Source: Haematobia irritans | Lineage: Eukaryota > Arthropoda > Insecta > Diptera > Muscidae | Assembly (NCBI RefSeq): GCF_050003625.1 | Contig: NC_134400.1 | Location: forward strand, 64,772,011-64,836,010 | DNA: 64,000 bases | Direction: 5' to 3' | Shown here: in pieces, positions 35,001 to 45,442 of the stretch | How the letters are laid out: each line of letters opens with the position of its first letter | How positions within the stretch are numbered: the first letter of the stretch is position 1 | Position numbers and translations under genes: made by a program | The notes under the pieces: generated by a model | The model's database searches: none | What the model was told of the DNA's origin: nothing | Seen by the model: the letters and a program-made list of their open reading frames with translations, nothing else

Positions 35001-35473
35001 AGCTGTAATTGGCCAGTTGCTATCAAGGTCATGGATGCTCACATCTAAACTATATAACTGATCTTCGGGAAAAATTTTATACCAGGTATGCCTTAAAGCA
35101 TACATCGATTCCCTCGTTTTTTCATCAACCTGTAATAATTATTATTACTCACGTTTTTATATACTGCATAGTAAATGCTTACATTCAAAAAAACTCCACA
35201 AAATATGTCAACAATCCTCGTGCTGAACAATTGTGCATATGTACGACTTAGATCATTTTTCGTTATTGAGTCTAATACGTAAAGCATCGACAAGCTCAAG
35301 CCCGGATTAATTGTTTTTAAAAAATTTTCAAAATCTCGCATAATTTCTTTAGCATATTTCACATATTTTAATGCTACCATTGTTATATGGCTAATTATGT
35401 ATTTATTATTGTGTGTTAGTTTTAGCAAACTAGATGTAAAATCGCTCGAAACTTGTTTTTCGTTTTGCTCCAT
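23063..35473 (-). CDS. CID-PIF/Harbinger transposase, all eight exons, second copy
   Basis: Exons: 35183-35473, 34959-35129, 34738-34902, 34552-34680, 34188-34490, 33673-33839, 23799-24066, 23063-23740; all introns GT-AG. Exon 6 ends in TTGGA (phase 2) and exon 7 begins ATATTTTGC, joining as L-E-Y-F-A, the usual Harbinger sequence there. About 723 codons. Residues 1-154: Pcf11-like CID with DSITKN at about 68-73. Residues 155-252: acidic linker. Residues 253-410: Harbinger N-terminal region. Then the DDE nuclease: GAIDGKH (D about 478), FDVGAYG (D about 519), CIENAFGIM (E about 603). No stop or frameshift seen. It catalyses element excision and insertion in the nucleus; the CID is normally a phospho-CTD reader. 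Intron 6 is 9.6 kb through nested LINEs. Confidence 0.75.
24181..24545. other. Harbinger intron 6, segment left of LOA-B' insertion
   Basis: AT-rich intron sequence between exon 7 and the nested LINE. No coding potential matching Harbinger is seen. A short minus-strand frame ending ...DNFSIMEGSLLTS before gtacgt (24123-24180) looks exon-like but has no place in the transposase. Confidence 0.5.
24629..25778 (+). pseudogene. LOA-B' ORF1 (gag-like)
   Basis: The pieces are a basic N-terminal region (GPSGRVSTGVINLGNDQEL..., 24629-24934), MAIINKGALDGMVPKQ and RHQEAGWYQGRFKLVAFEDQ with VWEGAALELVEKKD (25023-25304), RLDEVDGPRRHAVVILNTL in a shifted frame near 25410-25475, and KNDQLKDSEIDKPLSESE to EENILDDSIE (25527-25775). 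It would be the RNA-binding ORF1 protein. Frame changes near 24930, 25300 and 25490 break it. Confidence 0.75.
25791..29052 (+). pseudogene. LOA-B' ORF2: endonuclease, RT and RNase H
   Basis: Endonuclease: LQINLHHCKAA, IQEPYV, MGCDANAHHSIWGSSDTN, SEHSFSDHRY. At about 26530 roughly 210 bp are missing compared with LOA-B (6960-7170). RT: SPGPDGITPAEL, DFRPISLSSFLLKTLE, a frameshift near 27230, then FLDIEEAFNNVHP, GTPQGGVLSPLLWN and YADDVALAV. RNase H: YIDFYTDGSKLDG, a TGA stop at 28369-28371, IYSDSQPAIKSL and WVHGHRNIPGNCEADELAR. Catalytic residues of all three enzymes are visible, but the deletion, frameshift and stop make it inactive. Confidence 0.85.
29081..29369. other. Harbinger intron sequence between the two LINEs
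   Basis: AT-rich and noncoding. It contains ctacacccaaaaaaagtg (29291-29308), which resembles the ctacaccctcaaaaaaa end of TE-X and may be a small fragment of that family. Nothing else is recognised. Confidence 0.4.
29417..30672 (+). pseudogene. LINE-A PHD-like finger and endonuclease, second copy
   Basis: Same domain order as the first copy: PHD-like half finger (CNRCMEWVHFRNC), FNCNGL, IQETRL, GDFNAHHELWH. A 19-bp deletion at about 30334 removes part of the endonuclease and shifts the frame, so the end (SSPDLSLAS, SLGSDHLPI) is read in a second frame at 30331-30672. The finger-splitting and endonuclease-RT frameshifts of the first copy are also present. Confidence 0.85.
30669..32549 (+). 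pseudogene. LINE-A reverse transcriptase, second copy
   Basis: All RT blocks seen in the first copy are kept (VALDLSKAFDTVNH, GVPQGGVISPALF, SYADDCTIL). A 9-bp in-frame deletion removes three residues near 32052, and a 42-bp deletion shortens the C-terminus near 32526. The apparent GTG start is an artefact of the upstream frameshift. Confidence 0.88.
32534..32767 (+). pseudogene. LINE-A C-terminal zinc motif, second copy
   Basis: The same CPICNQGPHDTRHLFSC motif as in the first copy, again out of frame with the RT. A single change near the end (TGSL for TRSL) distinguishes it. Confidence 0.8.
32837..33672. other. Transposase intron 6, right segment, second copy
   Basis: AT-rich and noncoding, matching 3356-4191 with few differences. 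It contains the SINE-like remnant at 33487-33603 and the intron 6 donor gtaagt at its right end. Confidence 0.6.
33487..33603 (-). mobile_element. SINE-like remnant, second copy
   Basis: Counterpart of 4006-4122, with one visible substitution (cacaac for caccac). The tRNA-like head is missing. Confidence 0.4.
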
Positions 35474-35915
35474 TATTAAAGATTTATTACGTTTTTAATT
35501 TTATTAATATTTTTGAATTCGTCTTCTTCGAGTTGTAAAAAGAACAACAAAATATTTAACACCAAAATATTTGACAGTTGCAAGTGATGACAATACTTAT
35601 TATATCAATAATTAGCGTTTTTTTCTTATGAAGAGAGTTAGCTACATTGGTTTAGAAATGAAGTGAAATAAATAAAAATGAAAACTTTTAGCCGCTAACG
35701 AACTTAATACCCACCTTTAATACCCACCTTAAATGCGAAATCTTTGTTTTGAGCATTTTAAAGCACATATTTATACAACCCTGGATTTAACGCACGAAAA
35801 AATAGGCAGGCATATTATTTCGCATAAATAATGTAACATCCCTGGATTTGTGATCCTATATACGGAGATAGATGAAGATATTCGTTTTTCACAGAAACGA
35901 ACTTAGTACTAAGCA
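35474..35915. promoter_or_regulatory. Harbinger 5' terminal region, second copy
   Basis: Counterpart of 5993-6433, with one extra T and a few substitutions. It contains the terminal palindrome at 35902-35913 and must include the transposase promoter if the gene is expressed. Confidence 0.35.
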
Positions 35916-35918
35916 TTA

Positions 35919-37310
35919 GGTATGAAAACGACTTTTGATTCCCTCCACTTTCCTGGAATATATGCTAAGTTGATACATCCTATATATATCGCCGACAACC
36001 AGGGGATAATTCTGTCAGCCACCGCTTGTACTTCCGCCGGAATAATTCCATCAGGTCCGGGGGATTTGAATGATCCACAGCTATTTAACGCCCATTTTAT
36101 TCTAGATTCCGATACAATTTCCTCGATAGGAAATGACCGCTGAGCCACTGTGGCACCGCCAGTACATGGTTCAACCGTCTGATTTCCGGGAAAATGTGTG
36201 TCCAATAGTACCTCCAGCGTCTCCTCACTGGACGTTGTCCAATTGCCCTCCGATGTTTTAATGAAACTGGAGCGGAGTTCGTGGATGCTAGAACCTTCCG
36301 TAGTCTGGAAGCCTCGGACGTATTCTCAATGCTGCTGCAGTAATCATTCCAAGAGTTATGCTGAGCCTTTCTCAGTTCTCGCTTGTATCCTCTCAGATTC
36401 TTCTTGTAAGCGTCCCAATCCACAGGAGCTCTGGTGGACTTTGCTTTGTTAAAGAGCTTCCTGCACGATTTCCTCATATTACTTAATTCCGTAGAACACC
36501 ATGGTGGTCGATTTTTCACCCTTGGCTTCCCTCTAGGGCATGCAGCTTTCAGTGAAATGTTGAAGGCCTTAGTAATCCGCTCCACTGCGTGTTCGATAAC
36601 TTGCACAGTGCTCATATTTGTCTCTGGTATTTCCGGTATCATCATATTGAACGATTTCCTATACCTATTCCAGTCAGCTTTCCTAACATTTGGCGGAAAT
36701 ATGGTCTTGGTGGTATGAACATCAAATTTGAAACTGATGTAGCGATGATCTGAGAAGCTATGTTCACTTAAAATCTGCCAATCAGATATCACTTCATTCA
36801 GTTCTTGCGAGACCAAGGTGACGTCCAAAACCTCTTGCCTGTTTTAGTAACAAAGGTTGGGCATCTCCCTTATTGCAAACTACCAAATTAGTACGCAAAA
36901 TAAACTCTAGGAGTGAGTTTATGTGTATTTGCATCGCATCCCATAATGAGTTTTGTCTTTGTTTTCAATGACTCCTCAACTAAGGTGTTAACGGCACATG
37001 GAGGCATTTCCCTATCATGTCCCATGTAGACCGAAGATACCAAATATTTGCATTTGGTTATTTCTGAACTGACAACGACAGTGTCTGTATTGCACATTGA
37101 AGGAAGCAGAAACAAGTTGAGCTCGTTTTTAGCAATTATACAGGCTCGATTTACATCATTACCAGTATACTGCAACAGTTTGAACCCCGGAGTACTTAAT
37201 TCACATATTTTGTTTCTGTATGTCTATGTCCCATTCATCAGGAGAACTTTTAAGGCAGCACATGCAGCCTTACAATTGTGAAGATTTATCTGGAGGATCC
37301 GTAGGACCAT
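35919..37310 (-). pseudogene. LOA-B ORF2 fragment, second copy
   Basis: Same content and the same breaks as the first copy: endonuclease from LRILQINLHNC, loss of about 45 bp after MGCDANTH, SEHSFSDHRY, PPWCSTEL, a frameshift before the RT start, and truncation at KVVFIP. Shared breaks show it was dead before the duplication. Confidence 0.8.
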
Positions 37311-39172
37311 CGAGATTTTCAACAACCGTCACATCAGCCGTTTCAATCGAGTCATCAAGAATGTCCTCTTCAGAGATCTCGGTGACTCTCGCAATAACCA
37401 TAGGTTCAACTTTGGTGAGTTTTGAGGCAGTAGAAACCTCCTCTCGCATACCATGTCTATCCCCTGCCAACATTTTTTGAATTTGGGGTCGCTTCTGAGA
37501 AACCCCACTACGTCGAAAACAGTCGTATAGATATCCAAAACTCCTCGGAAAAGCGCCGTCACTATTGAGAAGTTGTACCACGCCAAGTTACTACAAAAAA
37601 GTATCGCATGAGTGCAATTATTAGGTGCCCTTCTGGATACATTTAGAAGGACGCCAATAAGAGCCCCTTCAAAAAAGCAGACAAAGTGTATTTTAAGATA
37701 GTTGTAAGAGAATCATTGTGGTCAAGTGAAACACGATTATTTAGATGTTTATTAATTTTATTAAACATTTATAAATTCTCATAAATATAACATTTATACG
37801 ACTATCACATCACATTTAACATATTTTTACACATTAATAAAAGATTGATGTTGAGTTACAAGGTGCAAGTTACATGTTGTAGCGTCTATCAGCCAGTACT
37901 TTTAGTCCCAATGGAGGCAGCGTGTGTGGAAAAATATTTGAAAAACTATCACTTTATTCCATTTGGAAAGTCAAAAATTGTTCACCAATATGCCTTTCAC
38001 AATTTTAAGCGAAATAACTGTTTTCAGCACTTCATAACTATGTTTTCAGCACTTTTTATTTAAATAAATTATAAGAAGCTAGTTGCGCTTGGTGTTTCAC
38101 AAAATATAAAATGGCTCTTGTAACAGTAGTGATGGCAAAATACTTTCATGCGAATAGTGATGGCAAAATACTATCACAATTGGCGATTGTTGCAGTGTCA
38201 CTTACGAGTCTGTGGTAGCGATGAGGATGAAATGGAACTTTGAAATGCTGGCAGGGTCCATGTCTGCATCTTTGGTATCTCCCTCGACTTTGCAAGAGGA
38301 TCCGCTTATTTCTGATTCAGACAGAGGCTTGTCGATTTCCGAATCCTTTAGCTGATCGTTTTTATATACCTTCATTTGTATATAATGAAAGCCATAACAT
38401 ACACGGCCCTGAGACTTTGCTAGATGCTAGATAGAGTGTTCAATATAAACACTGCATGCCGTCTTGGTCCATCCACTTCATCCAAACGGCCAACCTTCCA
38501 ATCAGCTGTTGGAAGATCTGGATAGCATTGTTTCAGTCTATTTAAAATATATTCAGGGTCAGGAGGGTTTGCAAGTATCCACGCATGTGCTCTAGGTTTA
38601 GCCTGTATGTCTTTCTTCTCGACACTCTAGAGCAGCTCCTTCCCAAACTTCACCAATTAGTATCAAAGTAGCTTTAAAACCTTCTATAACCTCTGGTCCT
38701 CAAAAGCGACTAGCTTAAATCGTCCTTGATACAAACCAGCCTCTTGGTGTCGAGGATCTAGGCTGGGAAACTTTTCCAGCACCTGTGAGTAGACGCCAGA
38801 CAAAGCATTCTCAATTTCATCCGATGTTTGCTTTGGAACCATACCGTCCAATACTCCTTTATTAATGATAGCCATCACAAGGCTGTCTTTTAGCAACTGA
38901 GGCATACGATCCCTTTTTCCAGCTTCAAAAATTCCTTGAACCCATTTTAAGGAATTGCTTTGTTTAGCCGACAACGTGCTTGGGTCGACTGATCCTAATT
39001 TCTTTAGGACAAACAAAGCATTTATGCGTTCCTTGATTCTCTTTCGTGAGGAATTACCTCCTTTTGATGTCGTTACCTTAGAAAAGGTTCGACTTGTCAG
39101 AGTGTCGCCACCTGTCGACCCGTCTACAGTTCGACTAATTGGGCCTAAATCTAACTCTTGGTCATTGCCCAA
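37270..39172 (-). pseudogene. LOA-B ORF1 with 797-bp insertion, second copy
   Basis: A better-preserved reading frame than the first copy in its first part: 38684-39172 is open for 162 codons from MGNDQELDLGPISRTVD through RHQEAGLYQGRFKLVAFEDQ, because a 4-bp difference near 38904 keeps the frame. The rest is as in the first copy, split by the 797-bp element. Confidence 0.75.
37460..38256. mobile_element. 797-bp inverted-repeat element, second copy
   Basis: Counterpart of 7980-8776, with the same ccctgcca inverted ends and the same short flank, so it predates the duplication. Confidence 0.7.
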
Positions 39173-41704
39173 ATTTATAACTCCAGTCGATACTACTGGG
39201 CCCTGAAGTTAGCAACCCAGTGGATGTCTTTGAATGTCGCCGCATGGTGGCTTAATATCCCACCACACTTGAAATTCGTAGTAGGTACTTATTACGATGA
39301 TTTTATCCGCTATTAAAAAACACGTCCGTTTGACATCAAGTTGTTGCACATAGAGTTTCATTTCAACTGCTAAGGCATGTGCAATTCGTACTGTTGAGAG
39401 CCTAGTTACTGGCGAAACTGTTTCCGTATAATTCACGCCATATTTTTGGCTACACCCTTTAGCAACTAGTCTGGATTTATATATTTCTATTTCACCATCC
39501 TTGTTTCTTTTTATACTGAAACCCCATTTACTTTTGATTGTCGGCGTATTATTTGGTTTGTCAACGAGAATCCATGTGTCCTCGAGATACATGCGTAATG
39601 TATTCAGAATTTATGGATTCTAACCACTTGTCTTTATCCTTTCTCGTTAAAATTTCTGACATGGAAGACGGCAGGTCTTCTTCATCATTTTTAAAGGATT
39701 CCTCGTTTTTCAAGAGTTTATTATATTCTCGTTTTTCAGACCATAGCAATTTGAAATCCAATTCTTCATGCTCAGAATCCTCTATTTGATCGGATTGTTC
39801 AAGTTGGTGAAAATTTTGAGTAGTGGGCGGAGTAATAACCGACTCCTCTCTTACATCTTGAGTAGTTGTAAGGTGAACTTTTTCCAGGTTTCCTTCATCT
39901 TCAAAAGTTGCCACATCTAATTCCGTTGAATTTCTTGGAGAATTAAATATTTTATAGTCAATATCGCTAGACTTCTGCATACTTTTCTCGAGAAACTTCA
40001 CATCACGACTTCTAATAATCTTGTGATTCCCGGTATCCAACATTCTGTAAGCTTTGGATTCGTTGCAATAACCAATAAATATGCATTTCCTCTATATTGA
40101 AATTTTGTTTTGCCAGGCCGTTTATCCAGAACATAAGCCTTGCATCCAAATGTTTGCATATGGGATATATTTGGTTTAGCCGAACTCCAGTTATCAATTG
40201 GGGTCATGTTGTCGAGTGCACATCTATTTCTAATGTAAACTGACGTACTGACGGCTTCTGACCAAAGATACTCAGGTAAATCTGATTCAATTAGAAGGCA
40301 TTTGTTGCGGAGTGTACTCAACAGAAAATTGTGTTTTTATCCCAAAAGTTTCCAAACACCCATTAAATTCTTTGCTAACATACTCCTTTCCATTATCACT
40401 TCTTAAGGTTTTTAATTCTTTGGATGTCTGACGTTCAGCAAAATTAAGGAAATTAACAAATGCATTGAACACTTCGTTCTTAGACTTAAACGAATATCAT
40501 TCGTGAAAAATCGTCGACAAACGCTACGAAATAACGTACAACTCCTAATGATGAAACCTGCATTGGTCCACAAATATCCGAATGAACCACAAATGAATGG
40601 TACCCCTTAAGACAACTTCATCACCGCGGTAGACTTTAACATATGTTTCATCAAATACTACTTTAAGCTTTGATTGTGTCATGTTTTGAACAGATAAGAA
40701 ATTAAATTGCACTTCTGATACATATAAGACATTCATCAATACCATTGAATCGCCGCATGTAGTATTTAATTCAATTTCTCCAATACCTTTGGGGTACAAA
40801 GCGTAATTTCCAGCAAGTTCCACTCTCTCTTTGTGATCTTTCAAAAACCTAAAGAGATTTTTATTGCAGCATATATGGGAAGTGGAACCGCTGTCATCAT
40901 TCCGTGCAGCAGGGTAGATAATTTCTTTGGACAATCGCGAGCAAAATGCCCTATATCGCCACATGTTAAATTTCAACAATTTTTCAAACATTTTTTCAAA
41001 GGATTAGTGTAATATTCAAGTTGAGAAATTGTTGAGAAAATCACGTTCTCAACAAAAAAACAGACATTACCCTCAACAGTAAAATTCAACACATTAACAA
41101 TAATTTCTCAAGTGTTATCCTCAAATTGAAATGCATCGCTACTCAATAATTTCTCAAACAATTTTCGATGCGAGTCAAATTAAAAATTAACATCCGTTGC
41201 AAATACTTTTCAACCAAAATTTGTATGAATGATATCCCCACTTCCAAGGCCGTATTCAGGGGGGGGGGTGAGGGGGATCAAACCCCCCCGAAATGAATGA
41301 ATAATTTTATATAAAGAAATATATATTTTTAGCTGCATAGGTTTTATTTTGAAAAACGCTTACCTATAAAACTTGCACAAATCATAGAATACTAGTTGAA
41401 AAGCCCGTCAAACGACGGTCGAAAAAAACAAATTGTTTTTCTTCTCGCACCACAAATTTCATTTTTGGAAAATGTATTTCTGCTTTTTATGTGTGTTTGT
41501 TGTTCTTTTTGTGAACATGACTCGCTTTGTTTGGCCATAGCAACAACAACGAAACAGCCAAACACACATGTGTAAATGAAATGGCGCAAAACCTGCGAAA
41601 TGAACCTGCCTAATTCAGCGATGGAAGCACTTGGAGAGTGCAATAAAGAGATATTTCCAAACGTGCATATTCTTTTAAAAATGTTGGTCACTTTGCCAGT
41701 TACT

Positions 41705-42489
41705 CAGGGATGGAAAATACAATTTTTAAGAAAGTACAAAAGAGGTATTTTTTGAGCGGAAAGGTACTTTTTACTAAATTTCAACAAAAATTTCACTGGA
41801 AGATTATTGTCAAGAGACTGAATTTTAAAGAAAATAAAATTTTGACAAAATTTTCTATATAAATAAAATTTTGGAAAAATTTTCTATAGAAATAAAATTT
41901 TGGAAAAATTTTCTATAGAAATAAAATTTTGCAAAAAAATTCTATAGAAAAAAATTTTGCAAAATTTTTTCTATAGAAATAAAATTTTGCAAAATTTTCC
42001 TATAGAAATAAAATTTTGCAAAATTTTCCTATAGAAATAAAATTTTTATAAACTTTTCAATTGAAATAAAATTTTGACAAAATTTACTATAAAAATAAAA
42101 TTTTGCAAAAATTCTATATAGAAATAAAATTTTGACAACATTTTCTACCGAAATAAAAAATCGATAATATAGAATCGCATTCTTTTTTCGACTAAATCAT
42201 TCTTGAAGTTCAATAAAATCCTGTTTTTGACTATGTCTTTTACAAAATCGAGATTTTCTTCCCACATGAACATGTCTGCCATATTTGTAAAAGATTATTA
42301 GCAAATAAGGTTGATAAAGACTTTCTCAATATATTAAAATATTTTGTCGAAGCTATTGTACCATAAATCTGATATCGACTCAAAAATGTCTACACAAAAG
42401 GTACTAAATCATTCGCGGGGGTACTACGGTACTGACCGGGGTGAAAAAGTATTGAAAAAAGTACTTTCGTACTGCATTTTCCATCCCTG
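41705..42489. mobile_element. hAT-type MITE with internal minisatellite
   Basis: The ends cagggatggaaaat are inverted at both sides, flanked by the 8-bp target duplication cagttact (41697-41704 and 42490-42497). The length of 785 bp without coding sequence makes it non-autonomous. Confidence 0.9.
41820..42160 (+). repeat. Minisatellite of about 30-bp units
   Basis: Roughly eleven tandem units of the type ctatagaaataaaattttg followed by caaaattt, varying by a few bases. They lie wholly inside the hAT-type MITE. Confidence 0.85.
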
Positions 42490-42498
42490 CAGTTACTA

Positions 42499-42782
42499 CA
42501 CACAAAAAATTTTTTTCTGATTCAATCACGAAATTAATTGATCCAATGATTTAATTGAAATGTCTTCAATCACAGAAATGATAGTATCAATTAAAAAATT
42601 AATTGAAGGTCAATTAAAAAGTTAATTGATGCAATTAAAAAATTAGTTGATACTATTATTTTTGTGATTGATTTTTGTTTCAATTAAAAAATTTGTTAAA
42701 TCAATTAAATTTTTAATTGAATATTTTTTAAAACTCAATTAAAATTTTAATTGGAAAAATGTTCGTGAAATTTTTTTGTGTG
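42499..42782. mobile_element. 284-bp Tc1/mariner-like MITE
   Basis: The ends cacacaaaaaa are inverted, flanked by TA on both sides (42497-42498, 42783-42784), as for Tc1/mariner insertions. The interior consists of repeated aattaattga and caattaaaa phrases. Joining across it restores the hAT frame. Its left TA overlaps the target duplication of the neighbouring MITE. Confidence 0.75.
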
Positions 42783-43861
42783 TACGTGCTCATCCGAACG
42801 TTCATTTTCAACAATGAAGAGATTAAAGACGTATCTTAGAAATTCGACTAGCGAGAGTAGACTCAATGGATTGGCATTAATGTCGGTTCATCGCCGAATA
42901 AATGTGCCGACTGGAGAAGTCATTGATTTATTTGCTGCCCAAAAAGCCCGTCGGCTTAATTTAATATTATAACAAGTAAGGAAAGTCTAAAGTCGGGCGG
43001 GGCCGACTTTAGACTTTAGACCACTTTGTAGATCTAAATTTTCGATACCATATCACATCCGTCAAATGTGTTGGGTGCTATATAGAAAGGTTTGTCCCAA
43101 ATACATACATTTAAATATCACTCGATCTGGACAGAATTTGATAGACTTCTACAAAATCTATAGACTCAAAATTTAAGTCGGCTAATGCACTAGGGTGGAA
43201 CACAATGTGGCGCAGGGTATAAATATGGGAAACATTTAAATCTGAAGCAATTTTAAGGAAACTTCGCAAAAGTTTATTTATGATTTATCGCTCGATATAT
43301 ATGTATTAGAAGTTTAGGAAAATTAGAGTCATTTTTACAACTTTTCGATTAAGCAGAGGCGATTTTACAAGGAAAATGTTGGTATTTTGACCATTTTTGT
43401 CGAAATCAGAAAAACATATATATGGGAGCTATATCTAAATCTGAACCGATTTCAATCAAATTTGGCTCACAATGCTAATTCTACTCCCTGTGCAAAATTT
43501 CAACTAAATCGGAGTTAAAAATTGGCCTCTGTGGTCATATGAGTGTAAATCGGGCAAAAGCTATATATGGGAGCTATATCTAAATCTGAACCGATTTCAA
43601 TCAAATTTGGCACGCATAGCTACAATGCTAAATCTACTCCCTGTGAAAAATTTCAACCAAATTGGGCCAAAACTCTGGCTATTAGAACCATATTAGTCCA
43701 TATCGGGCGAAAGATATATATGGGAGCTATATATAAATCTGAACCGATTTCAATCAAATTTTGCACACTTAACTGCACTACTAATTGTACCCCTAGTGCA
43801 AAATTTCAAACAAATTGGGCCAAAACTCTGGCTTCTAGGACCATATTAGTCCATATCGAAT

Positions 43862-44941
43862 GATCTACCTGACCAAATTAAGCATAATCATATTCAAATG
43901 TACGCTGATGACGTACAGCTTTACTCCTCATGCAAACTGAATTCCATTGCGACTAGTGTATCGAATCTTAACGCAGACCTGCAACGAATACTGAATTGGG
44001 CCTCAAAGAACTGTTTAATACTTAACCCTAATAAGTCGAAGGCAATTCTAATCCGAAACAGAATTGTTGACATAGGAGATAACGTCAACATTTACTTAGG
44101 ATCCACACAAATTGAAATTGTGGATAAAGCAAAGAATCTTGGGGTAATTTTTAATAAGAATCTTACCTGGTCTGACCTTATTTCTTCAACCTGTGGAAAA
44201 GTATATTCAATGCTTAGAAATCTGTGGACTACCCAACACTTCACACCACTGAATATTAGAATACAGTTAGTAAAAAGCTACATATTACCAACCTTACTGT
44301 ATGCTTCTGAAGTATTCGCTGATATAAATACAACTGACAAAAGAAAACTTCAAACTACTTTTAACAATGCAGTACGATATGCTTTTGGTTTGAGACGATT
44401 TGACAGAGTCTCACAATACTCATTACTGATACTGAAGTTGCCATTGGAAAGATACTTAATTTGCAAATCATTAGTATTGTTACATAAAATAATTCACACC
44501 AGTAAACCTTCATATCTATATGCCAACCTGATGTTCGCCCGATCATCAAGAGGAAAAAACATTATACAAATCGCACACCGTCGTCACTCATCAGAAAGAC
44601 ATTTTTTTATTAGTACGATCCGTCTCTGGAATCAACTCCCTAATGAGCTGCAGCTAATAACTAATACACAACGGTTCAAGAGGAATATTCTGGAATATTA
44701 TTCAATCATGTGAAATATTTTAATATTGGGGACGCTAAATTTTCTTTTTTTTTCACACTAATACACTTTAGAATATTGTTATGTATACTTATATATTATT
44801 TTAATTAAATTTAATTTAATACATATTAATAACAATACTGTAATAATCTAACCATGTTACTCCAGTACTATAATTTATAAGATGTAATCTTGTTGTACTG
44901 GAAATACCATTCAAAAAATGAAATGAAAATGAAATGAAATT
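43862..44941 (+). mobile_element. 5'-truncated LINE (CR1/Jockey-like) in the tandem-repeat element
   Basis: One open frame (43898-44713) from the RT active site to the C-terminus, followed by a 3' region ending in aaatgaaatgaaa repeats. Surrounding repeat units continue on both sides. The 5' truncation just upstream of the catalytic motif is the usual product of incomplete reverse transcription. Confidence 0.85.
43898..44713 (+). pseudogene. LINE RT C-terminal part, open frame of 271 codons
   Basis: It begins MYADDVQLYSSC (the catalytic YADD box), then the thumb region LNPNKSKAILI and KNLGVIFNKNLTWSD, YILPTLLYASEV, and the C-terminal RLWNQLPNELQ typical of CR1/Jockey-type ORF2. No endonuclease or RT fingers are present. 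The frame is uninterrupted, so the insertion is fairly young. The first Met is only the residue before ADD, not a genuine start. Confidence 0.85.
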
Positions 44942-45397
44942 AAAGATATATATGGGAGCTATATCTAAATCTGAATCGATTTCAACCAAATTTGGCGCGC
45001 ATAGCTACAATGCTAAATCTACTCCCTGTGCAAAATTTCAACCAAATTCGGCCAAAAATCTGGCTTCTGGCGCCATATAAGTCCATATCGGGCGAAAGAT
45101 ATATATGGGAGCTATATCTAAATCTGAACCGATTTCAATTAAATTTTGCACACTTGACTATACGACTAAGTGTTATGTTTGTACAAAATTTCAAGCAAAT
45201 CGGTATAAAACTCTGGCTGCTGGGTCCATATTAGTGCATATCGGGCGAAAGCTATATATGGGAGCTATATCTAAATCTGAACCGATTTCTTCCAAAATCA
45301 ATAGGGTTCTATTCTGACCCAAATTAGGAACATGTGCCAAATTTGAAGGCGATTGGATTTAATTGCGACCTAGACTTTGATCACAAAAATGTGTTCA

Positions 45398-45442
45398 CAG
45401 ACAGACAGACGGACGGACGGACGGACGGACGGACAGACGGAC
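45398..45442 (+). repeat. (GACG/GACA)n simple repeat
   Basis: Tandem tetranucleotides cagacagacggacggacgg and so on, inside the tandem-repeat element. Confidence 0.9.

Larger units (their letters stand above)
13959..35915 (-). mobile_element. PIF/Harbinger transposon, second copy, with three nested elements
   Basis: It contains the convergent accessory gene (left) and transposase (right). Nested inside are a BEL/Pao element between the genes and two LINEs in transposase intron 6. The right terminus at 35915 has the cttagtactaag palindrome (35902-35913) and a TTA (35916-35918) shared with the interrupted LOA-B. The left end is missing because the duplicated unit starts inside the element. Without the nested elements, the retained Harbinger part is about 5.7 kb. 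Confidence 0.7.
35916..39328 (-). mobile_element. LOA-B, 5' part, second copy
   Basis: Counterpart of 6434-9859 with the same insertion points: 5' end in copia at 39328, cut by Harbinger at 35915/35916. An 18-bp tandem duplication present at about 8885-8920 in the first copy is absent here, and a few small indels differ. Confidence 0.8.
41611..42972 (+). pseudogene. hAT transposase C-terminus, split by two MITEs
   Basis: The first piece, 41611-41704, encodes ...CNKEIFPNVHILLKMLVTLPVT. The second, 42783-42972, continues CSSERSFSTMKRLKTYLRNS and SRLNGLALMSVHRRINV, with the C-terminal ARRLNLIL. This is the hAT dimerisation region, with the ERSFS motif near the end of the RNase H-like fold. The two MITEs inserted between them account for the gap without loss of codons. 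The rest of the transposase, including the catalytic residues, is not present. Confidence 0.85.

Noticed and set aside
41820..42160. Regular repeats resembling a CRISPR array
   Set aside because: The units are contiguous minisatellite repeats without unique spacers, inside a MITE of a eukaryotic genome.
43425..45300. Repeated 150-bp units as coding repeats
   Set aside because: Short open frames differ between units and run through the repeat without conserved protein sequence.
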